From contig DBTS01000114.1 in assembly GCA_002307175.1 (NCBI GenBank), positions 53,229-97,545 on the forward strand: DNA of 44,317 nucleotides, given 5' to 3'. A program made the position numbers and the translations under genes. Shown in pieces: positions 35,438 to 42,515 of this stretch; within the stretch, counting starts at the first letter, position 1; each line of letters starts with the position of its first letter. The stretch comes from Rhodocyclaceae bacterium UBA1310. GTDB taxonomy: Bacteria; Pseudomonadota; Gammaproteobacteria; Burkholderiales; Rhodocyclaceae. The notes under the pieces were generated by a model, which was not told the origin of the DNA, did not search any database, and was given only the letters and a program-made list of their open reading frames with translations.

Positions 35438-36613
35438 ATGCCCAGAGTCAATTCCCCTACCCTGCCTGTCACCCCACCCGTCGCCGCGCGTATCGCCACG
35501 AAGATCCAGTTTTTTGTCAACGGCATGCTGTTTGCCACCTGGGGTGTGCATGTGCCCACCGTCAAGGCGCTCTTCGGCCTGGATGAAGCACGCCTGTCGT
35601 GGCTGATGCTTTCGATCGGGATCGGCTCGCTGATCTCGCTGACCCAGGTGGGGGGCTGGGTCGGGCGCCATGGCCCGCGCAAGGTGGTGGCCAGTTCAGG
35701 CCTGCTGGTGACCCTCTCGCTGGCCGCTCTGCTGTGGATGCCGGGTTATTTCGCGGCAATGGGTGCGCTGTTCCTCTTCGGGCTGGCCAACGGGGCTTTC
35801 GATGTTTCGATGAATGCCGAGGCTGCCGCAGTAGAGCATGCCTACGCCCGCCCGATCATGTCTTCCTTTCATGGTTTCTTTAGCCTGGGGGGCTTTGCTG
35901 GCGCACTCATTGCAAGCCTCGTCAGCGCCGCCGGGGTGGCACCACGTACGCATCTGGCTGCCTGCTCCATCACAGGGTTGGTGCTGATTCTGATTGCCAG
36001 CCGCTACATGCTGCCAACGGAACCGATCCCTCTCACAGACAAACCCGGAGGCTTCCGTCTGCCCCACGGCACCATCCTGCTGCTGGGCTTCATGGCCGCC
36101 CTCGGGCTGGTGGGCGAAGGCGCCATGTACGACTGGAGCACCCTGTACATGGCCAAAACACTTAACACGCCACCACAGATCGCAGCACTCGGCTACGGTG
36201 CCTTCTCCATCGCGATGGCAGCAGGCCGTTTTGGCGGAGACTGGTTCCGCGCCCGCCTGGGAGCGGGGCACACGCTGAGCCTGTCGGCCTGGCTTGCAGC
36301 CATCGCGCTGGGGATCACGCTGGCTATCGGCCACCCTGCTGCAGCCCTTGCCGGATTCGCGCTAACAGGGCTGGGCTTCTCCAACATGATTCCCGTGCTG
36401 TTTGCGGCAGCCTCCAAAGTCCCCGGTGTATCGGCAGCCACAGGCATTGCCGGAGTCTCCGGCATCGGCTATCTCGGCTTCATGATGGGGCCACCGGTGA
36501 TCGGCGCCATTGCACATGCACTGGGATTGCCGTTGGCGCTATCCATGGTGGCCGGTTTTACGATAATCTCCGCGCTCCTCGCACGGCGTGCCATGCACGC
36601 CGTGGAACACTGA
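35438..36613 (+). CDS. MFS transporter
   Basis: A 391-residue major facilitator protein with about 12 hydrophobic segments, starting MPRVNSPTLPVTPPVAARIATKIQFF. The loop after helix 2 (GGWVGRHGPRKVVASSG) is the MFS G-x3-D/R-R-x-G-R-R-type motif, and helix 5 carries FHGFFSLGGFAGAL. It resembles YbjJ-like transporters, whose substrates are unclear; with pectin genes nearby a sugar or sugar acid is possible but not shown. The frame stays open to a GTG at 35372 inside the repeat array; I use the ATG at 35438 because it has GGAG upstream and precedes the first conserved region. Confidence 0.82.
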   Translation: MPRVNSPTLPVTPPVAARIATKIQFFVNGMLFATWGVHVPTVKALFGLDEARLSWLMLSIGIGSLISLTQVGGWVGRHGPRKVVASSGLLVTLSLAALLWMPGYFAAMGALFLFGLANGAFDVSMNAEAAAVEHAYARPIMSSFHGFFSLGGFAGALIASLVSAAGVAPRTHLAACSITGLVLILIASRYMLPTEPIPLTDKPGGFRLPHGTILLLGFMAALGLVGEGAMYDWSTLYMAKTLNTPPQIAALGYGAFSIAMAAGRFGGDWFRARLGAGHTLSLSAWLAAIALGITLAIGHPAAALAGFALTGLGFSNMIPVLFAAASKVPGVSAATGIAGVSGIGYLGFMMGPPVIGAIAHALGLPLALSMVAGFTIISALLARRAMHAVEH

Positions 36614-36641
36614 ACAGGCGCAAGCCCCGCAAGGATTCGGG

Positions 36642-37394
36642 ATGGCAGACACTCCTATCGACATCAGCGAACAAGATGGTATCCGCTACCTGCATTTCGG
36701 CTCGGAATGGGTGCAGGGTGCAATGCGCATCCGCCGCCCGGTGGATCTGGTGCTGGAATACACGCGGGAGATGCTCTTCGGCCTGCTGCTGCGGGAGAAC
36801 TTCAACCCGGAAGGAAGCTGGCCGAAGAAGATCCTGCTGATCGGCCTGGGGGCGGGGTCATTGACGAAATTCTGCTATTGGCGCCTGCCCAAGGCACGCA
36901 TCACCACGGTGGAGATTGATGCCGGTGTATGGGCAGTGGCGAGCCAGATGTTCAAGCTACCCGAGAATGACCCACGCCTGCATGTGAAAATTGCCGACGG
37001 GGTGGAATTCATGACCCAGCCGGGCCCTGCCTACGATTACATTCTGGTCGATGGCTACGATGAGAACGCACGCGTTGGCGCGCTCGATAGCCTGCCCTTC
37101 TATCAGGCCTGCCGGGCTCGCCTGACCGAAGGTGGCATTCTCGCCACCAACCTGTTCGGCCGCTCCCGCAAGTACACGGCGCCACTGCAGCGCCTGCATA
37201 CGGCTTTCGATGGAAATGTGCAGGCCCTGCCTGCCTGCGAAAGCGGCAATGTGGTGGCACTCGCCGGCACGGGGGTTCGTCTTGATGTTCCCACCGATGA
37301 ACTCATGCTACGTGCCCGGTCCTTGAAAACCGCTATCGGGCTGGATCTTCGCCCAAGCATCAAGCGGCTGCAGGAAACCGCAAAAACGGCCTGA
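36642..37394 (+). CDS. Spermidine synthase-like methyltransferase-fold protein
   Basis: A 250-residue protein with a Rossmann SAM-type fold: KKILLIGLGAGSLTKFCYW (motif I), RITTVEIDAG, then YDYILVDGYDEN in place of the usual aminopropyltransferase D-x-x-D-P. It is related to SpeE-like proteins without the membrane part. Because the catalytic motif differs, the true reaction is uncertain; many such genes are not polyamine enzymes. The start Met has AAGGA upstream. It follows the MFS gene by 28 bp and may share its transcript. Confidence 0.75.
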   Translation: MADTPIDISEQDGIRYLHFGSEWVQGAMRIRRPVDLVLEYTREMLFGLLLRENFNPEGSWPKKILLIGLGAGSLTKFCYWRLPKARITTVEIDAGVWAVASQMFKLPENDPRLHVKIADGVEFMTQPGPAYDYILVDGYDENARVGALDSLPFYQACRARLTEGGILATNLFGRSRKYTAPLQRLHTAFDGNVQALPACESGNVVALAGTGVRLDVPTDELMLRARSLKTAIGLDLRPSIKRLQETAKTA

Positions 37395-37495
37395 AGCGCC
37401 CATCTTCCGGTTATTTGTGACCGAAAACAGACAATGCTTTCAAGCGCCTGCAATTTGGTGGCAGACTATCCCGATAGTCATGATCACCGATTGCC

Positions 37496-38305
37496 ATGAA
37501 CGTTGAGCAATGTACCCGCAAGCTGATCCGTTTGCGCAAGGTGGCCAGCCACATCGACAGCCATCTGGAACAGCCTCTGTGCCTGGATGAGCTGGCTGAA
37601 ATCGCCAGCATGTCGCGCTATCACTTCGAGCGGGTATTTGCTGACTATGCCGGTGAGACACCCTTGGCGCGGGTACGGCGCCTGCGCCTGATGCGCGCAC
37701 GGCAGCTGATTGAAAGCGGCAGGGCCGGCTCGATGCTGAATCTGGCCCTGGATAGCGGATACTCTTCAGCCGAGGCCTTTTCGCGCGCCTTCAAAGCCTG
37801 CCACGGCATGACTCCGTCGGGAGTCGGCTCACACATTGCCGCCCCGGCTAAAATCCGCATCGAATACCTGCCTGCGATAGCCATCCAGTATCTGGACTTC
37901 AAGGGAAAGCTCGATGATTCCATCACGCCCTTCGACCAGTTGCGCGCCCATGCCCTGCTTGCCAACATCCCGCGGGAACGGCGCAAGGGCTGGTGCATCC
38001 AGTTTGCCGGTGACATGGGAGACCATCGTCACGAGGTGGAGCTGCAGATCGGGCTGCTCTCGGAAAGATTGGGCAAGCATATCGACGGATTGCGCCAGGG
38101 CTATCTACCAACAGGGCACTATGCCCTGATCCGCCTCACCGGCGGATATTCGCACGCATCCACCCAGGCACTGGCCCGGCGCATTGGCGAGGAAACCGGC
38201 TGGCAGGTAACAGATGCACCGATACTGCGCTGCTTCCAGAATTCCTCCTATCTGCCTGCAGGTTTTGAGAAACAATGCGATCTGTATGTTCCTGTCGTCA
38301 GATAA
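37496..38305 (+). CDS. AraC-family regulator with GyrI-like effector domain
   Basis: A 269-residue protein with an N-terminal pair of helix-turn-helix motifs (about 8-108: LCLDELAEIASMSRYHFERVF and the second in LNLALDSGYSSAEAFSRAFKACHGMTPS) and a C-terminal GyrI/Rob-like ligand domain (about 115-269: IEYLPAIAIQYLDFKGKLDD; YLPTGHYALIRLTGGY). This order is that of Rob/SoxS-type regulators sensing small hydrophobic ligands. Its target is unknown; the neighbouring MFS gene and the lipoprotein gene are candidates by position only. Confidence 0.87.
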   Translation: MNVEQCTRKLIRLRKVASHIDSHLEQPLCLDELAEIASMSRYHFERVFADYAGETPLARVRRLRLMRARQLIESGRAGSMLNLALDSGYSSAEAFSRAFKACHGMTPSGVGSHIAAPAKIRIEYLPAIAIQYLDFKGKLDDSITPFDQLRAHALLANIPRERRKGWCIQFAGDMGDHRHEVELQIGLLSERLGKHIDGLRQGYLPTGHYALIRLTGGYSHASTQALARRIGEETGWQVTDAPILRCFQNSSYLPAGFEKQCDLYVPVVR

Positions 38306-38440
38306 AATCGCAATTCATATCAAGAATATTTCACGCCACCTGAGGCATCATAGCCCGCCAGGAATGATCAGAGGTTCCAGAAAACCCTATCACAACGAAG
38401 CCACAGCCAGGCCACAACACGGCTTAATCGAGGAGAAACC

Positions 38441-39964
38441 ATGAGACTGCCCGTAATCCGACTGTCGATCGCAGCAATGATCAGCGCTTCGCTGATTGGC
38501 TGCGCAAACACCCCATCCACCCCTGCTGCTGCAGCGCCCACACCCCAGGCTGTTCAGGGCGCGGCACTGGTGAACGTCACCCTGACAGGGCTGGTTGGAG
38601 CCGGGCTCGCTGACACGGCAGTGCTTGTCTACGATGCCAATGGCACGACAAGAACCGTTATCAGTGATAAACGCGGCAATTACAGCCTTAAGGCAGATGG
38701 CCTCGTCGCCCCACTGATGCTGGTGAGCAATAATGGGCTCGACCAGTTCATCAGCATTGTCGCCAACCCCAGCGGGATTGTCGTGGCCAATATCAACGCT
38801 CTGACCGATCTGGTCGCCTCGGATGTGGCACGTGAGGCCAAGTTCCGTGGCCCTGCTGCCATGGCCGCAGCAGGCAAGGCGCCTGTCGTCTCGCCGGAAA
38901 CCCTGAAACTCAAGGCAAAGAGCCTTCAGCCCCTGATCGGCACCGCACTCAAGAGTGCCGGAGTAACGGATTCGGAAAACTTTGACCCGGTGAGCACTAC
39001 AAGCACCGCAGTGAACGACGTTCTCCGCGTGATCCGCCATAACCGTGGCTATGACTCTAACAATGGAGAGCGTGGGACCAGTGCAATCTACGACAGCACG
39101 TTCCATGAGATTACCAAATTCTCGCCGCTGAATCTGCAGAAGGCCCAGGCCGAGCAGAAAGCCGTGACCGCACCCGGCGTGGTTCGCGTGTTCGTGGCGG
39201 GCGACTCAACCGCCTCGAATTATGATGCAGAAGTTTTCCCGCGCATGGGCTGGGGGCAGGCCTTTGATCGCCAGTTCAAGGAAGGCGGCAAGGTGCGTGT
39301 CATCGATGTGGCCCAGTCCGGGCGCAGCTCACGCAGCTTCATCAACGAAGGCTGGTTCGACATGATCGCGGCAGACATCCGCCAGGGCGATTATCTGCTC
39401 GTGCAGTTTGGCCACAATGACGAAAAGTGCGGCAACGAGCCTCCCGCACCGTTACCCGCAAGAGATTCGGTTGATATCGCCACGCTATGCACCTATCCGG
39501 GCGCTGCAGCCAATATTCCTGCGGAAATGTCTTTCCAGAAGAACCTGGAAAAATACATCGCCATCGCCAAAAATGCAGGCGCCACGCCTGTGCTGATCAC
39601 ACCGGTGACGCGTCGCAGCTTCAAGGGCGGCAGTATCGGTGGCACCACGCACACTACCAGCAAGGGCAAGTTTCCGGGTGACTATTCACAGACAGTGCGT
39701 GACACCGCCAAGGCCAATGGCGTGCCACTCATCGACCTCGACGCCCGCAGCATCGAATTCTTCAACAAGATCGGCGAACAGGGTTCCCTGGATTATTACC
39801 TTGCCGTCGACGTTGCAAAGTACCCGTACTACAAGACCAACACGGGGCGCCGCGACAAGCCGGATAACACGCACATGCAGGAAAAAGGTGCCGAAGCGGT
39901 TGGCGGCCTGATCGCCCAGGGCATCAAGGATGCCCAGCTGCCACTGGCCTCTGAGCTCAAGTAA
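38441..39964 (+). CDS. Rhamnogalacturonan acetylesterase-like SGNH lipoprotein
   Basis: A 507-residue lipoprotein: signal MRLPVIRLSIAAMISASLIGC with the lipobox Cys at 21. After a Pro/Ala linker comes a carboxypeptidase-regulatory-like domain (about 48-130; LTGLVGAGLADTAVLVYDANG), then a linker, then a SGNH hydrolase domain (about 245-500). Catalytic blocks are VAGDSTAS (Ser), QSGRSSRSF, FGHNDE (Asn) and DNTHMQEKGA (Asp/His), the pattern of rhamnogalacturonan acetylesterases (CE12). It would strip acetyl groups from the rhamnogalacturonan part of pectin, working with the two pectinesterases 5 kb away. A terminator follows. No pectate lyase is in the window. Confidence 0.85.
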   Translation: MRLPVIRLSIAAMISASLIGCANTPSTPAAAAPTPQAVQGAALVNVTLTGLVGAGLADTAVLVYDANGTTRTVISDKRGNYSLKADGLVAPLMLVSNNGLDQFISIVANPSGIVVANINALTDLVASDVAREAKFRGPAAMAAAGKAPVVSPETLKLKAKSLQPLIGTALKSAGVTDSENFDPVSTTSTAVNDVLRVIRHNRGYDSNNGERGTSAIYDSTFHEITKFSPLNLQKAQAEQKAVTAPGVVRVFVAGDSTASNYDAEVFPRMGWGQAFDRQFKEGGKVRVIDVAQSGRSSRSFINEGWFDMIAADIRQGDYLLVQFGHNDEKCGNEPPAPLPARDSVDIATLCTYPGAAANIPAEMSFQKNLEKYIAIAKNAGATPVLITPVTRRSFKGGSIGGTTHTTSKGKFPGDYSQTVRDTAKANGVPLIDLDARSIEFFNKIGEQGSLDYYLAVDVAKYPYYKTNTGRRDKPDNTHMQEKGAEAVGGLIAQGIKDAQLPLASELK

Positions 39965-39985
39965 GCCTGCATTCTCCGCACGCAG

Positions 39986-40016
39986 AAAGCCCGGCCGCAA
40001 TGCCGGGCTTTTTTCT
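39986..40016 (+). terminator. Terminator of the acetylesterase gene
   Basis: A perfect 10-bp stem AAAGCCCGGC/GCCGGGCTTT (39986-39995 with 40002-40011) and a T run, 22 bp after the stop. Confidence 0.9.
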
Positions 40017-40057
40017 GGCCGCTTTTTTTGGCTAGGCCTCTGGCTAGATTTTCCCGC

Positions 40058-42181
40058 TTACCTTGTTTCCTGAATCGCTGTGAGCAGGGCGCGCATCTCC
40101 GGGGTGCTCACCAGCCGGTCATAAACGGGTTTCATGGCGGCCTGGAATGAGCCCTTGTCCACGTCTGTCACGAACGAGGCGCCTGCCGATACTGCGTTCT
40201 TGCGTGCCAATTCCTCGCGCTCAGCCCAGAATTTGCGCATCAGGGGAACCGAGTCGCGCGCAGCGGCGGCAATCAGCTCACGATCTGCGGGCTGCAGGGT
40301 ATCCCATCGCTGTTTGGTGCACACGATCAGTTCAGGCACCATGGCATGCTCGGTACAGGAAAATACCTTGAACACCTCATGGTGCCGATAGCTGTCGTAT
40401 GACGGAATGTTGTTTTCCGCCGCGTCGATGAGCCCCATCTTGCGGGCCGCCACGATCTCATCCATGGCCATGGGGGTTGGCTCCGCCCCCATTGCCCTGG
40501 CCACGGCAATCCACATTTCGCTGTTCATGACCCGCAAACGCAGGCCACGCATATCCTGTACCGAATGGACTGGCTTGTTGGCGTAGACCGAGCGGGCCCC
40601 ACCGTCGTAGAAACACAGCCCGACCAGCCCGGCAGCCTGACAGGCATCCAGAATCTGCCGGCCCGGCGCCCCATCCATGACCTTGTGCAGGTGCTCGATG
40701 GAACGGAACAGGAAGGGCAGCGTTGCCACCAGTGTCAGCGGACAATCCTTGTTCAGCGACGTGATGTTCGCCCGCATCATGTCGATACGCCCGCAGCGTG
40801 CCTGCTCCAGCAATTCGTTTTCAGTCCCCAACGCTCCGCCCGGATAGACTTTGAGCTGGATGCGCCCCTGCGAGCGCTGTTCGAGCATTTCTGCCATGGC
40901 ACGCTGGGCACGCACCGCCGGATGATCCTCGCCGTGGATATCGGCAATCCGCAGCACGACTCGGGCAGCGGATTGATCCAGACGATAGCCCGCCAGCTCC
41001 TGAAACACCGCCCGCCCAACCTGTGTCATGCTCCCCACGGTTTTTGCAGAAGCCGCCACTGCTGCGGAATTCTGCTCGCTGATGCGTGCCACATGTTCGA
41101 CCCTTCCGGCGATCTCACTGCTCGCGGAACGCTGCTCCAGCATCGCCGAGGAAATCTCGGCCACTGCAGTCGCCGTTGCCATGGCGCCAGACTGGATCTT
41201 TTCGATGGATTCCCCTGCACGCCAGGCGCTCCCCACCACTTCACCCACAACATGCTCGGTCTCGTTCATGCTGCTGACCGCAACCTTCGCACTGCCCTGC
41301 ATGTGCTCCAGCAGCTTGCTGATTTCGTGGGTGGAGCGCGTCGTGCGTTCGGCAAGTTTGCGCACTTCATCCGCCACCACCGCAAATCCGCGCCCCTGCT
41401 CGCCAGCCCGCGCTGCCTCGATCGCGGCATTGAGTGCGAGAAGATTCGTCTGGTCGGCGATCTCGCGAATGGTGATGGCCATACCGGCAATCCTGTCGCA
41501 GTCGTCACTGAGTGCCCGGATCTTGGTAACGGCCCCACCCACATACTCTGCGGCGGCCTGGATACGCTCCACCGTATCGCGGATATCCTGCGCGCAGGCA
41601 ATCGCCAGATCGCGGGATTCCTGCGTATGCTCATTTGCGGATTGTGCCTGCTCGGTCACCAGACTGATTCCCGTGGCAATCTCTTCCATGGAGGCCGTCA
41701 TGTTGCCCGCAGCCTCGCTCTGCATTTGCGAATTGCGGGAAATCCGCCGGGAGGCAGCATCCACCTCTTCCGTCATATCCACGAGATTTTCCGCAGTCTG
41801 ACGAATCCGCAGGAGACTCTCACGCAGACGCAGCACCAGTTGCTGATAAATCTCGACCGTTGCGGAGACCTCATCAACACCATCGGCCTGCACATCGGTG
41901 GATAGATCCTGCGTCTCGGACGCTGTACGCATGGACTCCTGCAGGGTGAGCAGACGCCCGACCAACGCCCGGCGAAAGTGGATAGCCACCCCCACAATCG
42001 CGATACCGGCGAGCAGGAAAGCCCCAAGAGCGGCATACCAGACAAACCCAAACGCTGCTTGCGCCTGCGACGAAGCCTGAGGGGGCAATTGCGCCACCAT
42101 CAGCAATGTACTGCCTGCCACGAGCAGGCACCCAGCCAGGGATACGGCCACCAGAATTGCCAGCCTTTGCGTGATCGTCAT
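40058..42181 (-). CDS. Chemoreceptor fused to a C-terminal TRAP-type DctP substrate-binding domain
   Basis: A 707-residue protein. Two membrane helices (about 7-30 and 46-67) are joined by only about 15 residues, so there is no periplasmic sensor. A HAMP-like region (about 68-120) and an MCP signalling domain (about 140-395; hairpin tip IADQTNLLALNAAIEAARAGEQ, in part) follow. From about 405 to the end is a full DctP-type TRAP transporter binding protein: GGARSVYANKPVHSVQDMRGLRLRVMNS with the ligand Arg, EPTPMAMDEIVAA, DAAENNIPSYDSYRHHEVFK. DctP proteins normally work in the periplasm; here the topology puts the domain in the cytoplasm (inferred). Divergent from the FIST-MCP gene. Confidence 0.9.
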   Translation of the reverse strand: MTITQRLAILVAVSLAGCLLVAGSTLLMVAQLPPQASSQAQAAFGFVWYAALGAFLLAGIAIVGVAIHFRRALVGRLLTLQESMRTASETQDLSTDVQADGVDEVSATVEIYQQLVLRLRESLLRIRQTAENLVDMTEEVDAASRRISRNSQMQSEAAGNMTASMEEIATGISLVTEQAQSANEHTQESRDLAIACAQDIRDTVERIQAAAEYVGGAVTKIRALSDDCDRIAGMAITIREIADQTNLLALNAAIEAARAGEQGRGFAVVADEVRKLAERTTRSTHEISKLLEHMQGSAKVAVSSMNETEHVVGEVVGSAWRAGESIEKIQSGAMATATAVAEISSAMLEQRSASSEIAGRVEHVARISEQNSAAVAASAKTVGSMTQVGRAVFQELAGYRLDQSAARVVLRIADIHGEDHPAVRAQRAMAEMLEQRSQGRIQLKVYPGGALGTENELLEQARCGRIDMMRANITSLNKDCPLTLVATLPFLFRSIEHLHKVMDGAPGRQILDACQAAGLVGLCFYDGGARSVYANKPVHSVQDMRGLRLRVMNSEMWIAVARAMGAEPTPMAMDEIVAARKMGLIDAAENNIPSYDSYRHHEVFKVFSCTEHAMVPELIVCTKQRWDTLQPADRELIAAAARDSVPLMRKFWAEREELARKNAVSAGASFVTDVDKGSFQAAMKPVYDRLVSTPEMRALLTAIQETR

Positions 42182-42515
42182 GAAAATCGCCCCGAAATAT
42201 AGGAGAACACATTGCAGTGCAAGTTTTCGGTTCTAACGGCAGAACGCAGTACGGAATTGAGCCAAACATCCCCCGGCAAAATAACTTCTCCGCCACACGC
42301 CCATCCGGATAAAGGGCAAACCCGCTGCCTACCCATTAGGGCAGACATCCACTAGTACCAACATGGCAATGCCGTCTATTTTTCTGTATCAAAGTTCTAC
42401 AGTACAAACACCGGATTGATGCCAAGATGATTGCGGAACCTGCTGAACAAACCCTCACGAGCGTGAAATCAGCTGATGCGATGAAAATAAGGCCGGGCCC
42501 CAAGGAGTGAAATTC
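42182..42515. other. Divergent intergenic region between the two chemoreceptor genes
   Basis: A 334 bp region holding the promoters of both genes. On the minus strand a possible sigma-28 promoter precedes the DctP-MCP gene. AAGGAG (42503-42508) is the ribosome binding site of the FIST-MCP gene. I found no other element I can support. Confidence 0.5.
42233..42260 (-). promoter_or_regulatory. Possible sigma-28 (FliA) promoter of the DctP-MCP gene
   Basis: On the minus strand TCAA (42257-42260) and GCCGTTAG (42233-42240) are 16 bp apart, close to the flagellar TAAA/TCAA-N15-GCCGATAA pattern. The start would be about 60 bp before the ATG. One extra spacer base and two -10 mismatches make this tentative; MCP genes are often FliA-controlled. 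Confidence 0.4.

Noticed and set aside
42385..42425. Sigma-28 promoter for the FIST-MCP gene
   Set aside because: A CAAAGTTC is followed by ACCGGATT at 12 bp, but the -10 matches only three positions, too weak to call.
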